64,000 nt of DNA from an uncultured Acidimicrobiales bacterium (lineage in GTDB: Bacteria; Actinomycetota; Acidimicrobiia; Acidimicrobiales; SZUA-35). The position numbers were made by a program, and so were the translations under genes. Shown in pieces: positions 10,244-19,633 of the stretch. The stretch spans positions 123,538 through 187,537 of the forward strand of contig CALKTH010000009.1 of assembly GCA_937997485.1 (NCBI GenBank). The letters run 5' to 3'. The notes beneath the pieces are model-generated. The model did no database searches. It saw only the letters and a program-made list of their open reading frames with translations, and had not been told where the DNA came from. Position 1 is the stretch's first letter. The number at the start of each line of letters is the position of its first letter.

Positions 10244-11779
10244 TCAGTTGACCATTTTCTCCCGGCCGGCCCAGAACGGAGCTCGCAACTTGTACTTCTG
10301 AAGCTTCCCCGTCGCCGTGCGTGAGAGCTCGTCGACGAAGTCCACCGATGTCGGGCACTTGTAGTGCGTCAACCGGTCTCGGCAGAAGTCGATCAATCCC
10401 TTTTCGTCAAGATCGGAGCCGTCGGCTTTCACAACCAGCGCCTTCACCGTCTCGCCCCATTTCTCGTGAGGCACACCGATCACGGCGACTTCTTGGACGT
10501 CGGGGTGGCTAAAGAGCGTGTCCTCCACTTCGATCGATGAGACGTTCTCGCCACCGGAAATGATGACGTCCTTCTTCCGGTCGGTGATGGTGATGTAACC
10601 CTCCTCGTCGACGTAGCCGCCGTCGCCAGTGTGGAACCAGCCGCCCGCGAGTGCTTCGTCGGAAGCCTCGGGATTCGCCCAGTACGACTTGAGGATGTGG
10701 TTGCCTTGCGCCAGCAGCTCACCTTCTTCGTCAACCGACATCTTGATCCCGATGGTCGGCGCTCCTGCTCGGCTGAGTCGCTTGGCTCGCTCCGATGCAT
10801 CGAGATCATCCCACTCTGACCGAGCGCGGCTCATCGTCAGCAGCGGAGCGGTCTCGGTGAGGCCGTAGATCTGGATGAATTCCCAGCCCAGTTGCTCCTC
10901 CACCGCTTCAATGACCGCCGATGGAGGTGGAGCGCCGGCAACAACGATGCGGACCCGACCCTTGCCGGGGATCTCGCCGTCCCAGTCCTTTGCCGCATCG
11001 AGCACTGCGCTACAAACAGCCGGAGCACCGCACATCAGCGTGACGCCATGCTCTTCGACTCGGCGAAGAATCTCTGCCCCATCGACCTTCCGCAACACGA
11101 TCTGCTTCACGCCCATCGCACAAACCGTGTAGAGCATCCCCCAACCGTCGCAGTGGAACATCGGCAACGTATGCAAATAGACGTCACGATCGCTCACCCC
11201 GGTGTGCCAGCCGAAGGTCACGGCGTTGGTCCAGCGAGCCCGATGCGTTTGCTCGACCCCCTTCGGCCGGGCCGTGGTGCCCGAGGTGTAGTTGATCGAC
11301 GCCGTGGCGTCTTCGTCCGGCGTCCACGGTTCAGGCGTTCCCGATCGGCCGAGCCAGGCCGCATCGCTTTCCTCACCAAGGATCCACGTGCGCTCGCACG
11401 GGATGTCGCCCAGCTCGTCGGCGAGTTCGGGATCGATCAGCAGCGCCTCGGCCCCGCTGTGCTCGACGATGTAGGCCACCTCATCGCGACTGAGGCGGAA
11501 GTTGATCGGAACAAAGACGCGGCCGTTTCCGCTGACACCATAAAACGAAGCCAGGAGGCGACCGGCGTTGTGGCTGACCATCGCGACCCGGCCGCCCATC
11601 GGGATACCCATCTCGTCCATGGCGACGCCCATCTGACGGCGCATGTCGCCGAGTTCGGCGTAGGTCATCGGAGGCAAAGGTGGAGCCACCTGGTCTGGCT
11701 CATCCACGATCGCAACGCGATCAGGGAACACAGCGACTCCTCGATCCAGGAAGTCGTTGATCGTCATGGGCACCTTCAC
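10244..11779 (-). CDS. Acyl-CoA synthetase (AMP-binding)
   Basis: 511-aa adenylate-forming enzyme that should activate a carboxylic acid with ATP and CoA. The P-loop-like motif YTSGTTARPKG is near residue 165, the A5 motif QIYGLTETAP near 300, and the A7/A8 region FHTGDGGYV...TDRKKD near 390-410, with the catalytic lysine of motif A10 near the C-terminus (RTATGKLQK). The GTG at 11779 is chosen because AGGAGG sits 7 nt upstream; an ATG 12 bp inside would be too far from it. Substrate is unknown; the sequence resembles medium/long-chain FadD-like proteins. It diverges from the thioredoxin-like/NHL gene. Confidence 0.88.
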   Translation of the reverse strand: MKVPMTINDFLDRGVAVFPDRVAIVDEPDQVAPPLPPMTYAELGDMRRQMGVAMDEMGIPMGGRVAMVSHNAGRLLASFYGVSGNGRVFVPINFRLSRDEVAYIVEHSGAEALLIDPELADELGDIPCERTWILGEESDAAWLGRSGTPEPWTPDEDATASINYTSGTTARPKGVEQTHRARWTNAVTFGWHTGVSDRDVYLHTLPMFHCDGWGMLYTVCAMGVKQIVLRKVDGAEILRRVEEHGVTLMCGAPAVCSAVLDAAKDWDGEIPGKGRVRIVVAGAPPPSAVIEAVEEQLGWEFIQIYGLTETAPLLTMSRARSEWDDLDASERAKRLSRAGAPTIGIKMSVDEEGELLAQGNHILKSYWANPEASDEALAGGWFHTGDGGYVDEEGYITITDRKKDVIISGGENVSSIEVEDTLFSHPDVQEVAVIGVPHEKWGETVKALVVKADGSDLDEKGLIDFCRDRLTHYKCPTSVDFVDELSRTATGKLQKYKLRAPFWAGREKMVN

Positions 11780-11849
11780 GGCGGCTCCTCCTCGGCAAGG
11801 CTCTCTCGGACGGGCTGAACTTAGTGGACCGACCTGCCGATGGGAATTG

Positions 11850-13244
11850 GTGCGCCCCAAGGCTCCCACCATCATCGACGGGACATGGCTGAACGTTCCG
11901 CCGATTCCCACCGAAGCGTGGCATCGCCGCGGCGTGATCCTGCTGTTTTGGGCGACGTCGTGCGAGGCGTCCGTCCATCGCTTGCGACAGTTGGAGATCG
12001 AGCGCGATCGGCTCGCCGCCGCCAGCTCACACGGCAACGTCGCCATCATTGCGGTACACACACCTCGCTTCGAGCACGAGCAGCACGCAGACCATGTTCG
12101 GGCCGAACTCGCCCGCCTCGGTGTCCGGCTCCCCGTCGTCCACGACGCCACAATGGCCACGTGGGCCTACTACCAGCCCGAGGGATGGCCGACGGTCATC
12201 GCCATCGATCCGCATCGTCGAGTCATCGGCGCACTGACGGGTCACGCCAGCGTGCCCCTGACCGATTTGATCGACCACGTTGCGGCCTCGGCCCAACCCA
12301 GCAGGCGGCGAGCCAGCGATGCCCGCCCGCCCCTCCCCACTCCGGCCAAAACGCCGGGGCCACCGCCCGACCGATCTTTGTGGTTCCCCACGGGGGTGGC
12401 CCGCCGAGGTCAGCAGTTACTCGTCGTTGACCGCAACCGCGTTCGAGCGCATCAGCTCTCGACCGACCTGCGATCGAGCGTTGCCGTGACGGCATCGCTC
12501 GAGATTCAAGGTGCCGCACGAGTCGCCTGGATCGACGAGCACCGCTTCGTGGTGTCACAGCCCGATCAGGGACAACTGCAGTTTCACTCGACGCAGCATC
12601 CCGAGGGAGGTCGCGTGATTTCTGCCGGACTCGAACGCCCCGTGGGACTGGCGATGGATGCCAACCGCTCGCTGGTGATCGCCGACGCCGTTGCTGATCA
12701 GTTGCTCTGCGTCGCTGACGACGAACACGCCGAGGAGGGGTATCGAGTGGGTCCCATCGCCGGCTCCGGCTTCTCCGGTCGAATGGACGGACGCTCGGGG
12801 CGAGCTGAGCTGTGCGAGCCGACGTCAGTGGTTCGCTCAGACCGTGGAGTGTTCTTCACCGAAGCCGGCTCGAGCACACTTCGGCTCGCATCCGATCGAG
12901 GACGGGTCATGACGGTGGTTGCCGGAGGACACGAGCGCGACGGCATTCCTGAGCCGGGTTTGATCGATGGTCGAGCGCACCGAGCGCGGCTCCAGCGACC
13001 CTCCGCCAGCGCCGTACGACCCGACGGTTCGGTCGCCATCGCTGACGCCGGAAACCACCGACTCCGGCTCTTGAGCGGACGCCGCGTGCGCACGTTGCCA
13101 GTCTCCGGTCTGCGCTATCCGCTCGACGTGTGCTGCGATTCGGACCGTGACGGGTTGCTCTTCGTGGCGGACACGCACCGTCACCGGGTGGTCGTTGTCG
13201 ACCCGGAAATGGAGCGCACGTGGACCCTGTCGCTGCTTGACTAA
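11850..13244 (+). CDS. Thioredoxin-like domain fused to NHL-repeat beta-propeller
   Basis: About 464 aa from a GTG at 11850 (start uncertain, weak upstream purines). Residues 1-145 look like a thioredoxin-fold: ILLFWATSCEASVHRL stands where a WCxxC motif would be, but only one Cys remains, and GWPTVIAID provides the cis-Pro region. Residues 180-464 contain repeated ADA/GNHRLRLL-type strands typical of NHL propellers. The layout resembles NHLRC2-like proteins. No signal peptide is seen, so it is probably cytosolic. It is followed 4 bp later by a small membrane protein. Confidence 0.75.
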   Translation: MRPKAPTIIDGTWLNVPPIPTEAWHRRGVILLFWATSCEASVHRLRQLEIERDRLAAASSHGNVAIIAVHTPRFEHEQHADHVRAELARLGVRLPVVHDATMATWAYYQPEGWPTVIAIDPHRRVIGALTGHASVPLTDLIDHVAASAQPSRRRASDARPPLPTPAKTPGPPPDRSLWFPTGVARRGQQLLVVDRNRVRAHQLSTDLRSSVAVTASLEIQGAARVAWIDEHRFVVSQPDQGQLQFHSTQHPEGGRVISAGLERPVGLAMDANRSLVIADAVADQLLCVADDEHAEEGYRVGPIAGSGFSGRMDGRSGRAELCEPTSVVRSDRGVFFTEAGSSTLRLASDRGRVMTVVAGGHERDGIPEPGLIDGRAHRARLQRPSASAVRPDGSVAIADAGNHRLRLLSGRRVRTLPVSGLRYPLDVCCDSDRDGLLFVADTHRHRVVVVDPEMERTWTLSLLD

Positions 13245-13248
13245 CTCC

Positions 13249-13728
13249 GTGCCCGACAACTCGTTGAACGAGAACAGCTTGCGAAGCGTGTCGTGGTTCT
13301 GGCTCGCGGGGTCCGCCACCCTTCACGTGATCTTCGTGATGGGCACGATTTCCACGTTGTGGTCGAACCACTTTCGTTCGTGGGGCGCCCTGACACAACG
13401 GCCAACCGACGAACTGGCCCGATCGATTGAAGACGGCCGTCCGATCTACTTCGGGTTGGTCTTCGCCGGAGCGATCGCCCTCGGTGTGACCGCGGGCTTG
13501 CGACTGAGCCGATCGGAGTTCCGCGAGGTCGGTATTCGATCGGCGATCATTGCCTTCTTGCCCGTGGTGATCGAGCTCACTGCCTTTGGTGTCCAGGACG
13601 GTTCACCGAATGATCTGAACAAACTCGCGCCCCATTCGCTCGTGCTGCTTGCCCTTGTGGCGTTGGCGCCGTTCGCCCTTGTCATCAACGACATGCGAGC
13701 TCTGCGCAAGCCACCGAAGGAACGCTGA
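13249..13728 (+). CDS. Four-span integral membrane protein, unknown
   Basis: 159 aa from a GTG at 13249, 4 bp after the NHL gene stop, so probably co-transcribed with it. Four hydrophobic segments are visible near residues 17-38, 63-83, 95-115 and 128-147. A charged loop follows the first. No family was recognised. Longer readings extend into the NHL gene in another frame and are rejected. Confidence 0.65.
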   Translation: MPDNSLNENSLRSVSWFWLAGSATLHVIFVMGTISTLWSNHFRSWGALTQRPTDELARSIEDGRPIYFGLVFAGAIALGVTAGLRLSRSEFREVGIRSAIIAFLPVVIELTAFGVQDGSPNDLNKLAPHSLVLLALVALAPFALVINDMRALRKPPKER

Positions 13729-13751
13729 GATTCGTCCGGCCTGGTCCTCGT

Positions 13752-14651
13752 TCAGTTCTCCAGCGGCTTCACGATGGCCGAAACCTCTTCGAGCTCCGGC
13801 GCCCACTCATCAGGCTCGGTGGTGGGAATCAGCACGAACTTGGAGAAGCCAACGTCGATGAAACGTTGAAGTGCCTTGGGAAGATCCTCTTTCGTCGGGA
13901 AGATCTCGGTCGGATCCGCGTCGGGGTTCCTCGCAGCAACGATGGCGGCGAATCGATCGTTGATGTCCTGTCCATCGGCTCGATACGGGATGAGCGCGCC
14001 GAAGTGCTCGTCCTCGATCTCTCGATCGTTTTCCTTGGCGACCTGTTCGATCGTGACTCTGGCCTCGGCCACCTGCTGAGCCGTGCAGAACGAGGGCAAC
14101 CAACCGTCGCCATGGCGACCCACACGCTTGAGCTCGAGCGGAGCGATACCGCCGAGCCACACTTCCATCGGCGTCTGCACCGGCTTCGGGCGAACGGTCA
14201 CGTTCGACACGTTGAAGCGCTTGCCCTCGTGCGAGACGTTGTCTTCTTCCCAGAGGCGACGCATCAACGGCAGGGCTTCGTTGAACCATCCGCCCCGATC
14301 TTTCTTCTGCACACCGAACGCCTGGTGCTCGGCGGAGTCCGCAACACCGAGACCGAAGGCGGGAAGTACGCGTCCGTTGCTGAGCTGATCGAGGCTGGCG
14401 ATCGACTTGGCCAGGACCACTGGGTTTCGGCCCGGAAGGACGAGGACCGACATACCGACCTTGAGCTTGCGAGTCCGACCGCAGGCGTAGGCCATTCCGA
14501 TCAACGGGTCGGGACACTCACCGCCGAGCCGCTCCGACAACCACAGCGAGTCGAAGCCAAGACGTTCCAATCCGTCGACCAGTTCGGTGAACCGGTCTTG
14601 GTCGTTCGTCGCACTCCGAGTTCCGAGGCCATAACCAACACGAATCTTCAT
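13752..14651 (-). CDS. LLM-class F420-dependent oxidoreductase
   Basis: 299-aa luciferase-like TIM barrel. The N-terminus KIRVGYGLG, the strand SLWLSERLGG near residues 36-45, the strand KVGMSVLVLPGRNP near 65-78, and LSNGRVLPAFGLG (residues about 88-100) are typical of F420-dependent members. The GRVLPAFGLGVA loop usually contacts the cofactor. The ATG at 14651 starts exactly at the first barrel strand. It diverges from a P450 gene across 121 bp, suggesting a shared control region. Substrate unknown. Confidence 0.87.
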   Translation of the reverse strand: MKIRVGYGLGTRSATNDQDRFTELVDGLERLGFDSLWLSERLGGECPDPLIGMAYACGRTRKLKVGMSVLVLPGRNPVVLAKSIASLDQLSNGRVLPAFGLGVADSAEHQAFGVQKKDRGGWFNEALPLMRRLWEEDNVSHEGKRFNVSNVTVRPKPVQTPMEVWLGGIAPLELKRVGRHGDGWLPSFCTAQQVAEARVTIEQVAKENDREIEDEHFGALIPYRADGQDINDRFAAIVAARNPDADPTEIFPTKEDLPKALQRFIDVGFSKFVLIPTTEPDEWAPELEEVSAIVKPLEN

Positions 14652-14772
14652 GGCGGCGAGCCTTGCACGACTGAGGCGCGAGAGCCACATGGCCTGCTGG
14701 CCCGTCGTCCGTCAGTGCCATACGGTGTCAGGGCGACGCCGAAGGGACCGGAGTCGCGGGAAGCGGGATGTC

Positions 14773-16062
14773 ATGGTCGAGTTCGTAGACGGCTCCATCG
14801 ATACCGAGCGGCAAGCACAGGGCGATCGATTGTTCGGCACGATCTTCTTCACGCCGGAGGGCTTCGCTGACCCAGCTCCGCACCTCGACGAGTTCCTGGC
14901 CCACACGCCGGTCCACGTCTCTGCCTTCGGCGGTGCCATTCTCACCCGCTACGAGGACTGCCGAGCCCTGCTTCGAGACAACCGTTTCGGCAAGGGCGTC
15001 GACACGCCGGAGAACGCGTTCGCCGAGCGGGATCCCGAGCTTCGGGCCGCCCGCGAGGGCATGTTGCGACGATCAGCCGAACAGCCAACCTCAATGCTCG
15101 GGCTCGATCCGCCCGACCACACACGCCAGCGCAGCTTGGTGAGCCGAGCATTCACGCCACGCACGATCGAGAAGCTCCGCCCCCGCATCGCCGAACTCGT
15201 CGACGGATGCCTCGATGATCTGGCTGACGCCGGCACGGCGGACCTGATGGAGGTTCTGGCCACTCCGCTGCCAGTCTCCGTCATCAGCGAGATGCTCGGT
15301 GTTCCCGAAACGGACTGGCCCGAGATTCGCGAGCCCGTCACCGATCTCGTTGCCTCGCTCGAGCCGTCGGCATCGGTGGAAGACCTCAACCTCTCGCTCG
15401 ATGCCAGAGACGTTCTGGTGCGCTACTTCCAAGGGCTGATCGCTCTGCGCCGCAGCGAGCCGCAGGATGATCTGCTGAGCGGGCTGATTGCGGCCCGAGA
15501 CAACGATGACCAGCTGAGCGAAGGCGAGATCGTCGCCGTTGCGCTGCTCCTCTTCGCCGCCGGAGCTGAGACAACAACAAACCTCATCGGCAACGGGATG
15601 CATCAGCTCCTCGCCCACCCCGACCAGCTGGCGAAGCTGTGGGCGGATCCGAGCCTCGTTCCTTCGGCCGTCGATGAGGTGCTCAGGTACGACTCACCAG
15701 TGCAGCTCGACGGCCGTATGTGCCTGGAGCCGGTCGAGTTCGCCGGCCTGAGGTTCGCTCCCGGCGAACGAGTCCTCACCTTGCTTGGAGCGGCCAACCG
15801 AGACCCTGACCACTTCGTTCACCCCGAACGATTCGACATCGCCCGGTACAGCGGACCGACGCCTGCGGAGCCGGTGATGAGTTTCGCCTCGGGGATCCAC
15901 TACTGCCTCGGGGCCAACCTGGCCAAGGTCGAGGGGCAAGAAGTCTTTGCCGGACTCGTTCGTCGCTTCGAGCGCGTCGAGGAAGCCGGGCCTCGTCCCT
16001 TCCGCCAACGCATGGTGCTTCGAGGCCTCGAAACCTGCCCCGTCACGGTTCACCCTCGCTGA
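14773..16062 (+). CDS. Cytochrome P450
   Basis: 429-aa class-I bacterial P450. The I-helix motif AAGAETTTN is near residue 265, ExxR (EVLR) near 303, and the heme loop FASGIHYCLG has Cys378 as ligand. The ATG at 14773 gives family length; the longer frame back to 14650 would run into the neighbouring divergent gene. It lies between two LLM-class oxidoreductases, which hints at a shared oxidative pathway for a lipid or xenobiotic, but the substrate cannot be deduced. Confidence 0.92.
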   Translation: MVEFVDGSIDTERQAQGDRLFGTIFFTPEGFADPAPHLDEFLAHTPVHVSAFGGAILTRYEDCRALLRDNRFGKGVDTPENAFAERDPELRAAREGMLRRSAEQPTSMLGLDPPDHTRQRSLVSRAFTPRTIEKLRPRIAELVDGCLDDLADAGTADLMEVLATPLPVSVISEMLGVPETDWPEIREPVTDLVASLEPSASVEDLNLSLDARDVLVRYFQGLIALRRSEPQDDLLSGLIAARDNDDQLSEGEIVAVALLLFAAGAETTTNLIGNGMHQLLAHPDQLAKLWADPSLVPSAVDEVLRYDSPVQLDGRMCLEPVEFAGLRFAPGERVLTLLGAANRDPDHFVHPERFDIARYSGPTPAEPVMSFASGIHYCLGANLAKVEGQEVFAGLVRRFERVEEAGPRPFRQRMVLRGLETCPVTVHPR

Positions 16063-16112
16063 ACCCGGACACCCAGATGGAGCCAGTCCGGGCGGCGTGA
16101 CAGGATGCCGGA

Positions 16113-16997
16113 ATGAAATTCGGACTCGCTTTCGCCAACACTGGACCCTTCGCCACCGCACAAGGCGTCGTCGATCTCGCCGCCGCAGCAGAAGCCAACG
16201 GGATCGAGAGCGTCTGGACCGTCGAGCACGTGATCTGGCCGAGCGACTACAGCTCGCAGTATCCCTACTCCCCCAGCGGCAAGATGCCCGGAGACTCTTC
16301 GTCTCCGATCCCGGACCCAATGGTGTGGTTGGCGTTCCTCGCCGCTCACAGCTCGACGCTGGTGCTCGGCACCGGCATCGTCATCCTGCCCGAGCGCAAC
16401 CCACTGGTCTTCGCCAAGGAGGCGGCGACGCTCGATCAGCTCAGCGGCGGTCGCTTCCAGCTCGGGATCGGCGTCGGCTGGTTGAGAGAGGAGTTCGAGG
16501 CGCTCGGTATCCCGTGGGAGAAGCGGGGCAAGCGAACCGATGAGTACATCGAAGCGATGCGAGCGCTCTGGGCGGGAGACGACGCCGCCTACGATGGCGA
16601 CTTTGCCGCGTTCCATCATGTGACGTCGAACCCCAAGCCGGTCAACGGCTCGATCCCGATCGTGGTCGGTGGGCACTCGGCTGCTGCGGCGCGACGAGCC
16701 GGCAGGCTCGGCGACGGCTTCTTCCCCGGCCGCGGGAGCATCGCCGAGCTCGCCGAGAGCTTTGACATCGTCCGCCAGACCGCAGCCGACAACGGACGAG
16801 ACCCAGAGGCCATCGAGTTGACGGCGGCCCACCCGGGCTTGTTCGGCGAAGACCCGGTTGGGGCTGCCCAGGAGCTGCGTTCGATTGGCGTCAGCCGCAC
16901 GATCATCCCGGCCTTCATGCTTCTCGGATCCGAAGGAGCAGCGGCCAAGGCCGAGGCCTTGAATGCGTCGATCATCAGTCCGTGCACCGCGGTGTGA
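16113..16997 (+). CDS. LLM-class F420-dependent oxidoreductase
   Basis: 294-aa luciferase-like barrel, a second member of the family. It starts KFGLAFANTGPFA, has ESVWTVEHV near residues 33-41, LVLGTGIVILPERNP near 86-100 and LSGGRFQLGIGVGWLREEF near 109-128, all standard landmarks. It begins 51 bp after the P450 stop in the same direction and is probably co-transcribed with it. The cofactor is inferred to be F420 from these motifs; FMN cannot be fully excluded. Confidence 0.9.
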   Translation: MKFGLAFANTGPFATAQGVVDLAAAAEANGIESVWTVEHVIWPSDYSSQYPYSPSGKMPGDSSSPIPDPMVWLAFLAAHSSTLVLGTGIVILPERNPLVFAKEAATLDQLSGGRFQLGIGVGWLREEFEALGIPWEKRGKRTDEYIEAMRALWAGDDAAYDGDFAAFHHVTSNPKPVNGSIPIVVGGHSAAAARRAGRLGDGFFPGRGSIAELAESFDIVRQTAADNGRDPEAIELTAAHPGLFGEDPVGAAQELRSIGVSRTIIPAFMLLGSEGAAAKAEALNASIISPCTAV

Positions 16998-17021
16998 AGC
17001 CAAAGAGGTAGCTTTCCTCGA

Positions 17022-19553
17022 ATGACGAGCGACAGCCTCGGTGAACTCGGTGAACGAATCCGGCAACTTGCGCGTGTTCCCACGCTGCTGGTGGCGTGCG
17101 ACTACGACGGGACGGTCGCCCCTCTCGTCGACGACCCGATGGCCGCATCCCCGAATCGAGATTCGGTCGCAGCGATGCGAGCGCTGGCCGAGTTGGCCAA
17201 CACGCACGTCACCGTGATCTCTGGCCGCAGCTTGCGCGACCTCGCCACCCTCTCCCGGTTCCCGGAGGAGATTCGGCTTGTCGGCTCGCACGGCAGCGAA
17301 TTCGATCTCGGCTTCGCTTCTCAACTCACGCCAGAGCTGACCGAGCGCCGGGCCGAGCTCACCAAAGCCGTGCGCGCTCTGGGAGCGAAGTACGACGCTC
17401 TCGTGGAAGAGAAGCCCACCGGAGTCACCTTCCACTTCCGGGGAATGACCGACGACGCCCGCACCGGCGCCCGCGACGAGCTGGTTCGCGGACCCGCAGG
17501 ATGGGACGGCATCCAGACCCGCCCCGGACACGACATCATCGAGATGTCGGTGATCGAGACCAACAAGGGCTCGGCGCTCGAGACCATCCGTCACCAGGTC
17601 GGAGCCAGCGCCGTGATTTTCCTCGGCGACGATGTCACCGATGAGGACGGCTTCCGAACGCTGGCCGGGCCCGACATTGGTGTTCACGTCGGCGACGCCA
17701 AAACGCTCGCTGGCTTCCGGGTGAAGGACACCGACAAGGTCGCCAAGGTGCTTGCGCTGCTGTGCGAGCTGCGTACCGAGTGGCTTCGAGGCTCTGGGCT
17801 CACGCCGATCGAAGAGCACTCAATGCTCTCCGACATGCGAACGGCGGCCATCGTCACGCCCGCGGCACGCATCACCTGGCTGTGTGCGCCGCGCATCGAC
17901 TCGGCTGCTGTTTTCGCCGAGCTACTCGGCGGCCCCTCTGCCGGCCACTTCTCCATCAGCGCCGCTGATGGCAGCGACCCACTCGGCCAACGCTACGTCA
18001 ACGACACCATGGTGCTCGAAACCCGGTTCAGCGGTTTCACCGTGACCGACTACCTCGACGTGTCGAGCGGGCGCTCTCGCCGCCTCGCCGGCCGTTCCGA
18101 CGTCATCCGTGTGCTGGACGGAACCGGCGATGTCGTCATCGAGTTTGCTCCTCGCCTCGACTTCGGCCGTGTGCCGACGTTGCTCGATGTGCGCGAAGAG
18201 GGCGTCGTCGTCATGGGAACGGCTGACCTCATGGTCATCCGGGCTCCGGGCATCGAGTGGGAAATCGTGCAGGACGGCATCCATCAGACCGCACGGGGAA
18301 CCGTGACCTTGGACGACTCCTCTGTGGCGTTGGAGATGCGCTGTGGCACGGGAACGCTGCGGGCCGATGCTCGTTCAGAGCGCGACCGCCGCGACGACAC
18401 CATGCGATTCTGGGGGAACTGGAGCCACCGCCTCGAGCTGCCCAACGTCGAGCGAGAGCTCGTGCTTCGCAGCGCACTCGCGCTCAAGAGCCTCTGCCAC
18501 GGACCAACCGGCGCCATCCTGGCCGCGGCAACGACCAGTCTTCCCGAGCACCTCGGTGGCATTCGCAACTGGGACTACCGCTACTGCTGGCTTCGAGACG
18601 CTGCGCTGACTGCAGCGTCGCTCGTTCGTCTCAACTCGCACGGCGAAGCGATGGCGTATCTCGACTGGGTCCTGGGGATCCTCGAAACTCGCTCGGACCC
18701 CGAACGCCTCGCGCCGCTGTACAACGTCACGGGCCGACACCTGCCACCGGAGGCCGAGATCACCGAGCTTCCCGGCTACGGCGGCTCACGCCCCGTCCGC
18801 GTCGGCAACGCCGCCGATGGGCAGGTACAGCTCGACGTTTTCGGACCAATCGTTGATCTTGTCCACCTTCTGCTCAGCCGGGGCGAAGCGCTCTCAGCCG
18901 AGCACTGGCGGCTGGTCGAGGCCATGGTGCTGGCGGTCTCACGCCGTTGGGAAGAGCCGGATCACGGCATCTGGGAGATCCGCAAGCCCCCTCGTCACCA
19001 CGTCTACTCGAAGGTGATGTGTTGGGTCACGGTCGACCGGGCCATCAAGATCGCGGATCAGTTCCTCGACCGCGAGCCGGCCGCTTGGGTCGAGCTCCGC
19101 GACGAGATCGCCCACGACGTCCTCACCAACGGATGGAACGAAGCACGCGGCTCCTACACCGCCGCGTACGAGGGAGACGACCTCGATGCCTCCGTCCTCG
19201 CCATTGGGCTCTGGGGTCTCCTCGACCCCACTGACGAGCGATTCGTCTCCACTGTCTCCACCCTCGAGGCGGAGCTACGAAACGGTCCGACGGTCTACCG
19301 CTACGTCGAGGACGATGGCCTGCCCGGTCAGGAGGGTGGCTTCAACCTCATGACCGCCTGGCTGATCGATTCCCTCGTGCTTGTCGGTCGCGTGGACGAT
19401 GCACGCGAGCTGTTCGCCGAGTACACCGCTCTCGCTGGTGCCACCGGACTGTTCGCCGAGGAGTTCGAGCCCAACACCGGCCGTGCACTCGGCAACTTCC
19501 CGCAGGCCTACTCCCACCTCGGGTTCATCAACAACGCGCTCTCGTTGTCCTGA
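17022..19553 (+). CDS. otsB: Trehalose-phosphatase / GH15 glycoside hydrolase fusion
   Basis: 843 aa. Residues 1-250 form a HAD-type trehalose-6-phosphate phosphatase: nucleophile motif DYDGT with Asp27 and Asp29, VISGRS near 66, and the acidic FLGDDVTDEDGF motif near 203-214. Residues about 265-470 look like the beta-sandwich that precedes bacterial GH15 catalytic domains. From about 505 the (alpha/alpha)6 domain carries NWDYRYCWLRDA, the general-acid motif HGIWEIR near 650 and the C-terminal Glu motif EEFEP with LGNFPQAYSHLG. GH15 proteins of this shape include mycobacterial-type trehalases. One chain could thus both make and hydrolyse trehalose. otsA is far away, at 53.2 kb. Confidence 0.88.
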   Translation: MTSDSLGELGERIRQLARVPTLLVACDYDGTVAPLVDDPMAASPNRDSVAAMRALAELANTHVTVISGRSLRDLATLSRFPEEIRLVGSHGSEFDLGFASQLTPELTERRAELTKAVRALGAKYDALVEEKPTGVTFHFRGMTDDARTGARDELVRGPAGWDGIQTRPGHDIIEMSVIETNKGSALETIRHQVGASAVIFLGDDVTDEDGFRTLAGPDIGVHVGDAKTLAGFRVKDTDKVAKVLALLCELRTEWLRGSGLTPIEEHSMLSDMRTAAIVTPAARITWLCAPRIDSAAVFAELLGGPSAGHFSISAADGSDPLGQRYVNDTMVLETRFSGFTVTDYLDVSSGRSRRLAGRSDVIRVLDGTGDVVIEFAPRLDFGRVPTLLDVREEGVVVMGTADLMVIRAPGIEWEIVQDGIHQTARGTVTLDDSSVALEMRCGTGTLRADARSERDRRDDTMRFWGNWSHRLELPNVERELVLRSALALKSLCHGPTGAILAAATTSLPEHLGGIRNWDYRYCWLRDAALTAASLVRLNSHGEAMAYLDWVLGILETRSDPERLAPLYNVTGRHLPPEAEITELPGYGGSRPVRVGNAADGQVQLDVFGPIVDLVHLLLSRGEALSAEHWRLVEAMVLAVSRRWEEPDHGIWEIRKPPRHHVYSKVMCWVTVDRAIKIADQFLDREPAAWVELRDEIAHDVLTNGWNEARGSYTAAYEGDDLDASVLAIGLWGLLDPTDERFVSTVSTLEAELRNGPTVYRYVEDDGLPGQEGGFNLMTAWLIDSLVLVGRVDDARELFAEYTALAGATGLFAEEFEPNTGRALGNFPQAYSHLGFINNALSLS

Positions 19554-19633
19554 GCCACAACGTCCTGGACAACAACGCGCTGCGGTCGTGATCTCGCCCC
19601 AGGGTTCACGAACCCGGTCGATAGTCTCTGACG

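Noticed and set aside
16050..17819. 589-codon open frame on the minus strand
   Set aside because: Covers the LLM oxidoreductase and the phosphatase domain in antisense; composition is Arg/Val/Gly-rich with no recognisable domain.
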